Positions 23,346-36,905 of a stretch of DNA of 64,000 bases are shown piece after piece. The DNA lies in NCBI RefSeq assembly GCF_037392515.1, contig NC_090288.1, forward strand, positions 3,837,501 to 3,901,500, given 5' to 3'. Source of the DNA: Haliotis asinina. Its lineage: Eukaryota > Mollusca > Gastropoda > Lepetellida > Haliotidae. Under the pieces are notes generated by a model. The model searched no databases. It saw only the letters and a list, made by a program, of their open reading frames with translations, and was not told the origin of the DNA. Numbering within the stretch: position 1 is the stretch's first letter; each line of letters starts with the position of its first letter. The translations under genes were made by a program, and so were the position numbers.

Positions 23346-24480
23346 ATAATTAATCTCATACTTTTCCATCCCTGTTAATAGCGAGAGGTCGTGTAGGATG
23401 GTACACATATGTCAGGGAGAGTAAATCTTTTGTATGACAAGTCAAATGATTTCAGAAGTAACGTATACCGCCTCTCCACACTAAACCAGTGTGTCGGCAG
23501 TTGGATGAGTTGGAAAAACGTCGCTGTCGATGTTTTGGAGTAATTCACCTGAATTGACAAAACTCAGCGACAGGCTGACAGCAGTGACTTTATTGAATCG
23601 CGAAATAATTCTTTTAAGTACTTGCTGCTCGAAGCTGTGGGAATAACTCTTTCAATGAAGTCCGTAGGGAGTGAACAGAAAAGACATGGTTTAACAATTA
23701 TAGTTCAAAAATGCACAAAAAGAAATGAACATTTATTGAATCCTGAAGTACAGAAACATTCATGTCTGCTAGGCATTGACATAGCATCGCAGAGACGCCT
23801 AAGACAAATAGCACCAATGTATCGTAAAACCAACAGTTATATTTCTAAAGTGTGTTTGAAAAGAATGTTTGAAAAAGTGTTTAAATGAATTGTTTAATGT
23901 TATCCTTTATCAACACAATGTTGTAACAACACTTGTAACATGGTCTAGGAAGCCAATGATAAAGTTCTCTCCGTAAAGGCACCTTTTAACACAGAAATCA
24001 TCATTACCAAATTAATAAAACCAAAACCCTGTGCCCATTCAAAAATATCTACACACCATCTATTCTTCTCATACATAATATATTTTTTCTCCTGTGTATT
24101 ACGTCCCGGCCTTAGACAAGGCATGGGGGAGCGATAGTGCCCAATAGTAGTAGGGGTAGCTTGACTCGCTATTATTTTTCAAGTATTTTCCAAGACAATG
24201 TGTATATTCGATTTAACCCAGCGTCGCGTCAAACCACCCCTGCCAAGAATATGAAATGTTCCATCTGTCTATAAACAAAGGAGAATCCAGTAGACACGAA
24301 ACAAAGTGATCAAAGCTGCCAATACTTTCTAATTCTGGCAAGATCCAAGTACATAAATATGTATCCAATGAAATAAAATTCTCCGAGCTATTTCAAATAT
24401 TTTGAAATACCACTGTCAGTAATAGCCAGATTCACTAGTTTAAGCCCCGAGGTTACTGATTCAAAGTGACCATTTGGATA
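23346..24480. other. Unannotated spacer
   Basis: No gene. An 88-codon ORF (23622-23888) has no motif I recognise. Confidence 0.35.
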
Positions 24481-24484
24481 TAGG

Positions 24485-24985
24485 ACTAAAGCCATAGTGA
24501 AGCCCAGATTTATATTCTCGAACGGTTGCCAATATTGCCGATGTGACAATAAATCTTAACTCACTCAGGATGAAATAAAAAATACAACCACGAAGGTATT
24601 TTCATTATTTGACTTACTTTTTGCGCGTGGCCAGGATCGCTGACTCGGACATCGTATAGAATTGCCTAGATCGATGTACGGGTTACGGAACATCTGTTCT
24701 AACGTGGATCTTCACGGATTCGCGGCGTTAAACAACAAACAAGCCCATGGCATGTGGATAGTAGACAGGACAATGGATAGTATACACATCAGTACACTTT
24801 GATAATGTATGTTTTACATGAAGGTGATTTGCAACAATGATATGTTTGAAACGGTGGAGCCCTGGGTGTTATTCTAAATCCAGTGGACAAAGCAAGATAC
24901 GTTTACAGTGAGAGAGTGAGTGAGTGAATGAGTGAGTGAGTGAGTTATGTATCGGCAATATTTCAGCCATTTTGTCACGATAACA
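24485..24985. mobile_element. Cluster of LINE/SINE tail fragments
   Basis: 24485-24567 ends with 'aatattgccgatgtgacaat' and aaatcttaactcactc (plus). 24640-24740 is a scrambled SINE-1 fragment. 24905-24985 holds (gagt)n followed by 'atcggcaatatttcagccat' (minus). All are short and truncated. Confidence 0.55.
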
Positions 24986-25119
24986 TCTTTGACGTTGAAA
25001 TGGAATATATGTAAAAAAGCTGTCGCCAAAGGACACTAGTACAACTACAATATCACATTTACAACTAAATCGAGTATGAAAAGTTAAAACTAATAGCACT
25101 TTTTGGATAGTACAACATG

Positions 25120-25265
25120 AAGAAGGTGGCTACAAATCGCTAACAACTGAAGGTTGGGACCATGGGGACTCACAGTACTTTTGCTACCTGTATGGATCCT
25201 AGCTGGATTTATATCAGCCCTTCAGCCGCTGGCGATTGTGATCAAATTTAGCCCAAATTAAAATG
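25120..25265 (-). mobile_element. I/Nimb LINE 3' UTR fragment
   Basis: The reverse complement contains 'ggtagcaaaagtactgtgag' and 'aatccagctaggatccata'-like text, matching the 3' UTR of LINE copy 2. Confidence 0.6.
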
Positions 25266-28200
25266 AACTACAAATTAAAATACTACATTTAAGACAGCTG
25301 ATGAATTTAAATTTCTTTGGATTGTTTCTGCAGTTACCTTCCCTCTCAGGACGGTATTTCAATCACATTTGAGAGTACAGCCACTAACAATCTCAGCTAC
25401 TAATCTAAACTACCAGCCATTAACATACATGTACATCTATATACAGAACATATTAACCAGAATTCATCAATGAAATCAATTTCCTTTGACAAACCAGTAA
25501 TTAAATGAGAACGAACAGTGATGAAAAAGATCCTTAATTGTTTTACAGTAAATTATTTATTTCTTGTGATGGAGACACGTTTAGATGTGTATCGGGCATA
25601 GCTTGACCCTTTTACCGATACTTTTTCAAGTGACAAGTTTACTTTGTCTCATGTATGACAAATAGGCTGAATCCTGTTCACCGACTCGTGGTCATGAAAG
25701 TCTGTAGATCAGACAAATGGCTGACAACGGTACAAATAAGCTTGATGAATGGTTGATCAAAGTAGTGAAAGTTAGATTGATCTCGTCTATATCTCGTCTT
25801 GATCTCTACGCTGTCATTTGTCAGATTTGGCGGATAAGTCAATTACATGTTTCAATCCCAGGGTTTTAATCGTAGAATTTTTGTTTGTCTAACTTTATCG
25901 ATAGTCGACATTTGCTCATGGGATGATGTAAATCCTGCTCGAGGCAAAGCCGTCTGCAAAGGTACTTTGAACATCAGTGGTCCAGAGGAAGCTATCTTCC
26001 TATATGTATATTGTATTTTAAAACTTTGATAATGCATTTTGAAATCCATTACTACATCTGTGACAGTATACATGTGGTGAAATGTACTTCAGACAACACT
26101 GGTTTACTATAATCATAGCGAGTTGTAACCATATTACTGTAAAACATGCCTGTAGAGTGATCTCCCCTTGACAGTGTGTAATGGCCACCATTCTTACCAC
26201 ATGGTTTCTAAATAAAGGACCCTTTTATCCAAAGTCCTCTTTTGATACAAGTGCCAAGACTATTACAGAATAATTATTTTACAGTCCTGTGTTGACTAGA
26301 GCTGTCAGTGTCAAAATGTATTTATTATGTACCCAAAATCTTTTCAGACAGGATATGGCTGTAATGGTGCCTATGCAATTCTTAATTTCAACTTACTTAC
26401 GGCTTCACTGGATTCGAGTGAGTTGTGTTTTACGCCGCTTTTATGACTCTTCCAGCAATATCACGGCTTCACGCCTTGATCTGATATCTCGATATCATGC
26501 CCGAGCTGTCGAAATGTTTTCTCAGCTGGGTTCTGTCAAGATGAAGAAAGGTATACGTTTCCCTTTAAAAAGTGTTTGTATTGAAACTCAAGATATTTAG
26601 ATTGGCAAAGATCACGTGGTGTGGTCTCCAGAGATGAAGCTTGTGAGTACGTTCCGCCATGCAAAGGACGGGCCAAATGTTTGATAGAGACCTAACACTG
26701 ACGCTATGCACATAGCTTTTAACTCTGAACTAATGCTTAGTCTCTGAATATGATTGATTGATAGTAACAAACAAACCAATATAAATTAAAAATGAGTCCT
26801 AAGAAGAGATTCATTCTGAATTGGATTTGCTTCATATATAAACCTAGTATTGCAGAGGGGACTAGACAGTTTGGAAAGTGATGTGGTTCAGGGTCAGTGA
26901 GACATATTACTTGTAACCCTTTGTCCTGAAAAAGATGTACTATGCCAGTAATTAGTAATCATAAGGCCATAACGTTTCTTTCGTGTTTCCCACTATGTCT
27001 ACTATGTCCTTGCTTCATAAAGCAAAGTGCTACCGTCAGACACTCGGAACTAGTTTCTGTCGGTCTTCAAAACCAGTCGGTATGTTCCGGGAGATTACCA
27101 TTCATCTCATCGTAAATTTGATGCATTTTACATTCTAGCCGCGGAGCCTTAAACACATTGTTTCTTATCATTCAACGTTATCTAGTAGCGAAAATTATCC
27201 CCTAATACACCTCTGTGATGATATTATTTAATGGAGGTGGACGTAAAGCGCAATTCAATTACGTTCATTTCGATAAAATGCTATATTTTTTCGATAAAAT
27301 ACTTTAATAACTTTCAGGAAAGCGGCCATCGATGACTTGGTTTTTCAGTGAATATAAAACAACACAGACATGAAACAACATTTTTTATAGGCGAAATGTA
27401 ATTATATGAAAAGAATTCTAAACTATAAAATTCGTAATTGCGGTTTTCGCTGCTTTGAAATCCCCACGCTCCAAAAGAAAATTGGGCAGCTTGGCATTAT
27501 TTGCTTGTGATTTTGGAAGTGGTCTTTCCTTGTCAATTTAAGCTGCTTGAAGATCGCAAATTATTATGCCAAAGATTTTCTCGACAAAATTATGGGAGTC
27601 ATTTTCATGTAATATTGCACGAATTATTTTTGGATAATTCTCAATGGCCTTTAGTGCAGGAAATGAATATGTCATTGGGTTTGCCTGTGTTTACGGTGCC
27701 AGAATGAACTAACAGTGGGGTGGTCGGTAGAATAAAAGATAAGAATTAAAGCACTTTACGTGTTTGTTCATTTACACCGGAAAAGGAGAGAAAAAAGTCT
27801 GTAACTTTTGCAATATTTGGCCATTTAGAAGTAAGTTGCTATGAGAAATCCGTTCTATAACTTAAAGGTCAATGTTCTAAAAACTATATTTTCCATTATC
27901 TCTGATTTTTAAGAAATAAATATAGATAATTTGTTGTCAGATTTGCAGAATGTGTTTCCAGAACACACACTGAGCTGCAAGCAGAACCAGAAGAGATAAT
28001 TAAAATATAATGAAATCGATATCACTTTACTCTTGAGTATATGAGGATGTATTAATAAGTTAAGCGTAAAGAAAGAAGAATATTAAATCAACGAGCTCAG
28101 CCTACTTGTAAATTTTCACTGCGCCCAATCTACGACCATCATCACAACCGGTAGAGCCTGATTTCGAGTCGATACAAATACAAAACACAGCAATTTGTTT

Positions 28201-28370
28201 GTAATTTCGGTCGGGGGTCCAAATAACAGTCGTTCGGGCAATGAGAAATAAAAATATCGAGTAGTGCTTAATCGGAATGGACCAAGTAAATTGTGTTACA
28301 CCCACAACACAACGATTGTCCGCCGTTTTTGTTCGTTGGTTCATCAGCACCGTAGACGGCAACGACTGAC
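25266..28370. other. Mostly unannotated spacer
   Basis: About 3.1 kb. One SINE-tail scrap lies at 26418-26490 (gttttacgccgctttta, agcaatatcacgg). Otherwise there are short ORFs without motifs. Confidence 0.4.
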
Positions 28371-28385
28371 CTTGACATTCGCCAT

Positions 28386-30940
28386 GTTATCTGTGGTGGA
28401 ATGATGAGGATATCCATACAAAATGGGGCTATCTCCGGTCCGGGATTAACCGTTATGTTGGCATTCTCCCCATGCACGCCGTCAGTAAAGAGGATTTATA
28501 ACAAATCTCTTGGCTTTTGTCAATAGTACTATCTAACCACATAGAATTATGAGAATTTTATAGTCATAGGAAATGTTTTCAGGGGGAACCGTTGCTGACG
28601 TTAAACGATATTGATTCATCTGCCGGGGAAAGCGTCAGTCATTCTTTCGAACTCTTGATATGGAGGTTACGACCCGATCGCAAACTTACCGAAATCTGTT
28701 TACTGAAATAACGTTGACCTGTACATATGATCGAGCTTTGGTCTACAGGAAGTTCTATATACAAGTAAATTGGCACATTAATTGGAATTATACGAAGTGA
28801 TTCTTGTTATATCAGCTAAAAGTCTCGCAACTAAAGGGAGCCGATGTGCGACAAACGTAATACACAAATATAAATAGAAGCGACCAAACTCTTTCCACAT
28901 TCATGAGAAATCTCTGCCACAAGATGTGTCCATTGTACAGTTGTGACTATATCATGAGTAGGTGTTTGTTTCAGCAGTGTTAGAGCTGTATGATGTTGTT
29001 GGTTCCGACACGATTTGTTTCAATCTAGTGACTGTCACCATGCGATATGTGTTTATGAATCACGAAAATGGTGATGATACCAGGTGTTCGAGAAAAAGTG
29101 AGCGCATCCTGTCCTGGTGGCACCCGTCACAAACAGATGCTAAATCGAGTCAGTTGTTCAACTGAAATAATTCAGGAACGTTTGGTACGAGTCAAAATAG
29201 GGAATTGCATCAGACATATTTTTTGTCACAGATGCATCAGATTTGGAAATTTCCTCAACATGTCTACCGTTAAACCTCTCTCCTGAAGCAGTGTTGCATC
29301 CAGGAATTTGGGATTTAGAGGGGCATCCCCCTTTACTGTCATAAAAGAGGGGGCTGACATCAAGCGGGGGAATCGCATATTGATAATCACATCACAGATA
29401 GGTAATTACTTATTCACATGAGTTGACTCAACACTTGTGAAATAAAAGTCTCTTTATTAGCTGTCCAATTCACTGTGAGTTTCCTTACATCTGGGTCATC
29501 AATATTGATTGAAGAAGGTGTAGGCTCATCCAAGGGTTCGTGAACCGTGTTTTTCAGGGGATAAGAAAACGACATTACATATCTCTTTGAGTAAACGGAG
29601 GAGAGAAGACGACTTTGTAAACAACGACGGTAAATTTTGCATCACTTTAAAACATCACTAGGCAAGTTTGTTTTCCACTTCAGTTCAACCTTGTTTTGCT
29701 TTGCATTGTATTATGTGCAGGGATAAAGACTACCGTGCGTATCTGTCTCGTACACCGAGCCGAACACAACTATCAGCTGTGCACACGTCCTTGCGAGAAT
29801 ACCACATTCGTAACTACTTGTGTCATTCCGGCAAGCCGAATGGCGCCTCGTACCCCTCTCGTGGCCATGCCTACGACTGGGCCCCGTCTAAGTGAATGGA
29901 GATGAAAATAGTCTAGTACCATTACCAAGGAAAGATAACTCATAATTTCCAAACATGTCTCCTAGAATATCCTATATCTCCTGGGCAAAACAACAATACA
30001 GCATTCCCTTTGTAAATATGTTTCAGTCTTTAATATTGCCGATCCTTTAGCTCAAAGTTTATGTTTAAATTACACTTTGCCAGGTTTAGCGAAGTTTCAA
30101 ATTTCAACGGTGCCGCCTTGTTTATGCTACGAAATACGTTTTACTACGCCTGATTTGATTGGTGTGTCACGACTCTTGGTAGTGATGGCGTTCGAGGTGG
30201 GTACGAGTCTTCTTGTAGGTAACGGAAAACGGCGAGTAGTTACGAATGAGATTTACCGGTGATTTTCGAGATGAATTCTCATGCAGTGATCGGAATAAAT
30301 TAATACAGAGTCTGAAACTGTTATTTCATGTAGAGAAATTTATTCGAGTGTTGTGTAATTCAAAGTGCAGGTTTTGCCTTGTCAGTATAAAGTATTTACA
30401 ATCAAAACTGATGTTGTGTGACAGCACTTCGGTGTACTGTTCGTGCTGCTGCTACGTTCTGAAGTATACCCTTGGTGTGCCAGGCTATTTGAGACCTACA
30501 CGAGGTCGTGATGTTTCGACCAATCACCAAGCCAAAGAAATTACGAACGTTGCCGAGCTGCTGAATATGTTGCACCTGATTGGCTACGGACTATACTGTA
30601 CGTTAATATATGCAAAACCGAAAATAGATATAGGTCAAGTATTTGCCGTGAAAGTAGAGAGAATGATGAAACTGGTTTGGCTCAACAAACGGAAGACTTT
30701 ATCAATTTTATTCACGGTCTTGTTTAAATACTGAGTCAGAAAAGAAACTTCAGATTCCTTCTTCAGGGCACTATAAAAGAAGCGGAGATGGTTAGATGGT
30801 TAGACAGTTATCACTTCATTGCTGAGATCTGTGTGATGTGCTCGATACATTGACAGTGCCACAATTAGTTCCATATGCCTACACCGCCGTTCCAAATCAT
30901 GGGTATACAGAATGTCAAGTCACAAGAATAAAATTTGGAA
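28386..30940. other. Mostly unannotated spacer
   Basis: Two ORFs stand out by length only: 29668-29905 (two overlapping frames) and 30246-30734 (162 codons). Neither has a recognisable domain, and codon content looks like background. The area around 28280-28400 is richer in CpG than its surroundings. Confidence 0.3.
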
Positions 30941-31800
30941 ATTTCTCAGTTCATTTTTGCGTATGGCCACCCCGCGCATTCACCACTGCCAAACACCGAC
31001 ATCGAATGCCTGATGCTTGTGAACACGTGATTCGGGATTCTGCGCCATTGCTCTTGCGAAGCAGCGCCAAGTTCCTGCAGCGCCAAGTTCTGAGGTTGCT
31101 TCCTAAGACCACGAAGCCTTCTCCTAAGTGCATCCTAATAGTGATCTATTGGATTAAGGTCAAGTGCATCCTAATAGTGATCTATTGGATTAAGGTCAGG
31201 GGACCTCGATGGCCAGTCCATGACGTTGATTCCAGCGTTTTGAAGGAAATTTCGTGTCAACATGGTATTATCATGCTTGAACTGTAGACTTGAGCCATGA
31301 GCCGCCACGAAAGGAACGAGTTCAGGGGTGAGCACCTGGTCGCGGTAAGCAGCTGCTGTGAGGTTTCCACGGATGACCAGAAGTCGGGAACGGTTGTTCC
31401 CACAGAAAACACCATGCAACTTCCGACTGTCGACTTTCTGTACACAACATCGGGCATACCGTTCACGACGTCGTCTCCAGACTCTAGACTTTGATGAAAC
31501 AGCGTCAATATTGGCCCACGATATGGACGTCGAGAATGGAGACTGGCAGCCCGCAACCGATTTCGAATGTCGACCTCTAAACATCTCAGCCCTGGTTCGT
31601 GTAGCCGGCAGAAATCTGTGACGGTCTTCTGCTCTTGACGTCACGCGTGACGTGGACGACCCGACCTTTGGCTATCAGAAGTGGTGCCAGTTAGTTGTAG
31701 ACGAGCTCGCAAGTCAGTACGACGACTGCATCCCGCCAACACCCCCGTTCACGTTGCACATTCGACAATCGTGGCATTTAAAGTACCGTTAGAACTGTGT
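30940..31800 (-). pseudogene. Tc1/mariner-like transposase relic
   Basis: Minus strand. The main open piece (31644-31171) contains SRVWRRRRERYARCC, LLVIRGNLTAAAYRDQVL and FKHDNTMLTRNFLQNAGINV (second catalytic Asp), then WPSRSPDLNPIDHY, where the third catalytic Glu would be. It is Asp here. Beyond a stop and a 36-bp tandem duplication, the C-terminus continues as LRRRLRGLRKQPQNLAL and QEQWRRIPNHVF in other frames. The N-terminal part (31645-31800) is frameshifted. Clearly inactive. Confidence 0.8.
31126..31197. repeat. 36-bp tandem duplication inside the Tc1 relic
   Basis: Two perfect copies of 'aagtgcatcctaatagtgat' + 'ctattggattaaggtc' (31126-31161, 31162-31197). It is a multiple of three and repeats the DLNPIDHY-coding segment. 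Confidence 0.95.
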
Positions 31801-32990
31801 TCTATAACTGTTTTTCTTTCAATTCTTGAGGCCAATGCAATCAAATGATGAGATCTTCAATGCGAAGATCTCGTGATCTACTGCACGTGCAAAACCTGAT
31901 TTGGCACTAACGTCATTTGAACGACGAATGGATGGGTTTGAGTGGTTTTGCTAACGTTTTTCTCGAGTCGAAAGATAGAGACCCCATAGATGTATCATCA
32001 GAGAATTATATTCACATTTTGTGAAGTTTTGTTTTGACTCAGTATATATGTGTTGACACAATATATATGTGGTTTATTGTGTGAGCGGTCGCGCATCGAT
32101 TTTCATTTATTGCGAGAGATGTACTTTAATAGGGAGGGTGGTGGGAGGATCTCGCAACACTGCTGTGGTCTTGCATGTTGTAAACGTGATCAACCTACTG
32201 GCGTGGCGCTCGATTGTACCTCAAATGTTGGACAAATTAAACACCAAAGACGGGAGCTATTAAAATATTGCTCGACATGAAAGAAAAGCTGACTATTGCA
32301 AAGATGAAATCATCTTTGTGCCTAGTGGAGAATTTGGTTTTGTCATTGTGAATCTTTTGCATAGATCTAAAGATCTTGAGACTTACCTGTCTCCTCATTT
32401 ACATGTTCTTACTGGGAAAATCAGTGAAAGGCAATTTTCTCAAATAATACCCTATCGGTTCATACGGATTGACGTCACGTTTGACAGGCGTATGCGTTGT
32501 AAATGAAATTAATGAATACAAATAGTTTCACGTATCGCTGTACAGTGTCACGTAGTTTTCATTATATTAGGGCATCATATTGTTTATGTGTTTCACGTAA
32601 CCAGCAAATTCTAAATGTTGGTTGGTCGGTCGGGAAAAACATTCAATACAGACAAAATTATTTGAATAATGATCTTTATGCTCATTTATGTTTTTTACTT
32701 TAAAAAACGTCTCGTGTTCTTTGGACTTGTTGCAGTGTCTGATTTAAAGATAAATATTTTATATGACAAGGCTGTCCGTTTTAGGTTCAAGTCGGCGGTG
32801 TTGAAATTAAAAGCGTCGGTCGAGCGATTGGGTACACAGAAAAATATATTGCTCAAGTCATTCTCATTAACGTTATGGAACATACAATGACCTTCAACTT
32901 AAACGTTAACATCGAACGCTTACTTTCAAATTTTGGTTCTGCGATGTTCTAATTGTTTTTAATGACCTTTGTCGACAGGTGTATATAATG
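31801..32990. other. Spacer with a hairpin
   Basis: 31850-31872 is a 9-bp perfect hairpin, gagatcttc-aatgc-gaagatctc. The rest has only short ORFs and no recognised gene. Confidence 0.4.
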
Positions 32991-32996
32991 TAGTAC

Positions 32997-33269
32997 ACCC
33001 TTGAAGGTCAGGGGTAGAATAGGCCTTCAGCAACCCATGCTTACCATAAAAGGCGACTATGCTTGTCGTAAGAGGCGACTAACGGGATCAGGTGGTCAGG
33101 CTCGCTGACTTGGTTGACACATGTCATCGATTCCCACATGCGCAGATCGATGCTCATGCTGTTGATCACTGGATTGTCTGGTCCAGACTCGATTATTTAC
33201 AGACCGCCGCCATATATCTGGAATATTGCTGAGTACAGCGTAAATCTAAACTCACCCACTCACTCATTT
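32997..33269 (+). mobile_element. SINE-1, near full length
   Basis: Complete head ('cccttgaaggtcaggggta'), centre ('aagaggcgactaacgggatc', 'gtccagactcgattatttac') and tail ('gaatattgctgagtacagcg', then actcaccc). Confidence 0.9.
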
Positions 33270-35335
33270 GTAGTTATATCTAATGTGTTCAGAACTTATT
33301 GTAATCAAGAAATAGCTGAAATTCGACGTTACTATTAGTCGCACTCACCAAACTGTGCTGGGAATTTCGCAAGCCAGCTGTGTGAGGCGAGGTACCACCA
33401 AGAGATGTTTCTGAGATACCGTAACTAGCCAACCTACGACTTCCTCGTTCATTTGCTCGTCATCGAATATCCTGTGGTGCCAATTGCTCTGAATATGACA
33501 CCAGTGCACCCTAAGCTTCGCGACAGCAATAACATAAATACGATTATAGCTCGACCTGAGCCTAGCAGGCGTCTATATTCCCTGTAGGCGTCAATCAGTT
33601 GCTAACAAGCAGCCATAGAAATTGTCTTCGTTTTAACGTGTAGGGAGGTGTCACGTTCTGATAGATGTCAAATGGCAGCGACACTTTCCTGTTGGAAGAG
33701 ACTAACAACCATAGAAACATTAACAAGTCATGTTCAAAAAGAACTTGTTAGATCGTAACATAAAACAAAGAGAATTAAAGAATCCCATAAAAACGACACC
33801 GACGTTAACCTTTGCTTTATTGAAAACGTGCAAAGGCATTTAGACGTTGATGTAGTAATAGAAGACGAATCTTGTGGATAGCTACTTGTTTCTCACAAAA
33901 TTGCTGGGCTTGATCTTCCTCATGGCCATGTTCAGTGTGTATCGTAAAAGCCTTTAACAACTGGTTTTGAAATGAAAGTCCTAACAAATATCGACTTTTG
34001 TTACTTTCTGCGTGAAACTGTTTTCTCTCAGCATTCTATTATTCTGTCTAGGCACATGTTGGAGCTTTTATTAACTATACTGGACAAAATAAATTAGGGA
34101 TTTTGGTATTTCTATGATATTTTATCAGTATGTCAATGAATAAATACATAAGTTTTCATAATTTCAAAATTTACAAATATCCTTAAATATGTTTGTTTAG
34201 CATATTATTTTATAACCTGAATAGCTATAATATTGCTGATGCAGCGCGAAGTAATAAATATTCACTCATTCCTTCCGCACAAATAACGACATCTTTAATC
34301 AATATTCTAAAATTGTCATTACGATTATTAAAGTGGAACATCAAGAGATGTTAAGTTCTTCATATTTGGAGATATTGTTTAAATATATTTTATTTTAATA
34401 TAAAGCTATTTCGATCTTTTCGAGACGTATTTCCGTAAAAGTTAAATTGGCTATGACAATGACTGACACTATGATAGGATAGGTCAAATGAACAATGAAG
34501 CAAAGTATTCTACAGGGCGTCCACGGATGCAGGAGAATTTGACGTAAATCTGTTTTCCACCTGTGGGCTTTCTGCCTGAGCCCGGAGTCATCACATCTAA
34601 TTAACGCTGGTTGATAAAGATAACACTGGTTTCCCGGTTTCTGCCAGAAACCAGGTAATTAGGTGCCATCAATAACTACTTTAGGGTCACCAGGTTTTCC
34701 TGACAAGGCGGAGCATTTGCGGACTGGATTCAGATATTAGATATTGATATCTCTCCTGACATCCCACTAATCAGTATGCAGCCACTTCCTTCTACGTGGC
34801 AATAAGAGGATTAGAGAATGTCCATTGTGTCCAGCAAGCACCATTATATATCATGCTGGCTTTATAATCTGGTTTCTTGTTTGATGATGTCCGTACTGAA
34901 GGAGAACATGAGTATGTCATTAATAACTGGATCAAGGGATTGTTGTATTTTTGTGATTATGTTAACTTATGATATTGAAGGTGAAGGACAAAGTTGATTC
35001 CGCCATGGTTTCAGTAAATATTGAGATGTCACTGGTTAGTTAAAGACATTCAGAGGTATGTAATCATATTGCTATTTTGCAGACGACACAAGGTAAACAC
35101 ATTTAGTGTTATCTACCATCCATCGATCTTCAATCGCAAAATATCGGTAATTTCCGTGCTCATGCGTGATTCAGTGTTACAAGTTCAAAGAAGTACCCCG
35201 AAGCACCAGAAGAGTTCGAAATTCCCAGCGGTGTACATTGAAACTAATACATCGCCTGTAAGCGGGGTACAATGGAAATAATAGAATAGCGATTCTAGCC
35301 AATCAGAAAGCGACATTCGTGTGTGAGGTAAGATA
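33270..35335. other. Unannotated spacer
   Basis: About 2 kb without gene signal. Minor items: a mariner-like scrap near 34076-34105 ('actatactggacaaaataaa'), a LINE-tail scrap near 34218-34250, and a small hairpin ggtttctg-c-cagaaacc near 34635-34655. Confidence 0.4.
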
Positions 35336-35339
35336 ACAC

Positions 35340-35540
35340 TGTTTGTACCTGCATGGACCCTAGCGGGATTCATACCATCCCTTCAGCCGCTGGCTAGTGT
35401 AGGAAAATTTAGCCAAGAGTTAAAATCAGAAATATACTACGTTCAAAGTGTTGTATATTTATGCTTTACTTTGAAAGCTTTGGAACTACATAATTTCACA
35501 ATACTTTAACCCGCTTTGAGGGTGCATCGTTCTTTATAGA
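35340..35540 (-). mobile_element. I/Nimb LINE 3' UTR fragment
   Basis: The reverse complement matches the end of ORF2 and the 3' UTR: 'cctcaaagcgggttaaagta', then 'gctagggtccatgcaggta'. Confidence 0.65.
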
Positions 35541-35695
35541 CACTACCGTATCGCGCATTTAATGATCTAAAGCATTGTATATAATCATTAGTAGTCGTCG
35601 ACAGTGAGAATTGTTGTTCATAAGAGTGAGTGTTTTAGATGAACGATGTAATACTTCATCATGTAATTATTATCTCGTAAGAAGGAAGGAAATAG

Positions 35696-36364
35696 GCTGC
35701 CATTGAAACGGGCACAATAATTCATACTGCCAAACTGCGAACTAGTACCTGGACCCTGATTGATGGCCAACGCTGCATCTCATCTGACCGCCACTATCAT
35801 TCTTTCAGCCAGAGGTACAATGAAATAACAACTGCAATTCCGCACAAAATCACTTTTCCACTCTACTATCAGGTCCATGAACAGATTGTGTTTCATCCGA
35901 TCTCTTTTCCATTTGACAAAGGCCCATGCTACATCCGAAGGGGCAACGTACATCTGAGAAAATTCCACAATTTAATTCAATTTAAGAACGAATTAATTGA
36001 TAAGACCGGCAGCCCGTCACGTTTCAATGATGATGATTCTAGTTTGCCAAAAAACATAAATGGATCACTCCCATACCGAACATCCATCCATGCAGAGGAA
36101 CTGGCAATCATGCTTGCAATCGTAGAGCTTTGTCTGTCTTCCAAACACAGGCGTTTCATCTAACATTTAACCACCAGCAATCTGTGGGGTGATCATGAGA
36201 GCCTCGTTGTTCCCGAGGTTGATGGACGATTGTCTGAACACATGGCAAAGAAAAGACGCAACGGTAATAGTATCTGTGTTTTTGGCCACGGGGTCGGAAC
36301 TTTGTCCGAGTATCTTACACACCAAATGGATAGGTGGAGAGATGCAGTTGACAGGAATCATTGA
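35696..36364 (+). pseudogene. Unrecognised reading frame broken by one stop
   Basis: A single frame stays open for 223 codons except for one TAA at 36161-36163, which is unusual for this AT-rich spacer. The translation is not low-complexity: it includes RCISSDRHYHSFSQRYNEI, FPFDKGPCYIRRGNVHLRKF and SIHAEELAIMLAIVELC before the stop. After it come WGDHESLVVPEVDGRLSEHM and ICVFGHGVGTLSEYL, ending TGA at 36362. There is no clear Met start; the frame opens just after a TAG at 35693 next to a LINE fragment. I do not recognise the family. A decayed transposon ORF, a pseudogene exon or chance are all possible. Confidence 0.35.
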
Positions 36365-36905
36365 ATACTAACATGACGTAATTCAAGTTCGGATGAAGCT
36401 GTTTCTACGAGCAATCATTTGAATTCACATGTATTGCAGAGATTAACCTTTCTTTCCATATGAAACGTCAGTGCAAAAATACCTTGTTTTGACTACACGC
36501 CAAGATAGATTATTTGTAGTGTAAAGAACCCATTCGTTGTGAAAATCATACGAATGAATGACGCTGTCACTACCGCTAGCGCCTGCCATTGACACCATTT
36601 GCTAAGTGTAAGAACAGGTAATCCCAAAACAATCTGGTGATCAAGACATAAAAGTACCCTTGAGACAGATTGTTGCTAACCATGCTTGATAACAGTGAAT
36701 TACCTGAATGTAACATTTCATCTTTGTAACTATATTACAGTCAATGTTTGCTGAATCTTAAGTCTTTTTAAAAAGATGGGTAAGTTCTGAAATGTTCGAG
36801 TCATTTTCAATTCACGAACTCTCTGAAACAATTCGCCATTTACAAAATGAAAGAAGGTTTCATGCATTTATTTGACAGACTGGTTCAGCTAGCTCATACA
36901 GAACA
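36365..36905. other. Unannotated spacer
   Basis: No gene or repeat recognised. Confidence 0.35.

Noticed and set aside
29668..29905. Two overlapping ORFs of about 70 codons
   Set aside because: Two frames are open together and neither resembles a known family. A possible acceptor (tatgtgcag) is too weak alone.
30246..30734. 162-codon plus-strand ORF
   Set aside because: No motif, no splice or promoter support, and composition like the surrounding spacer; could be chance.
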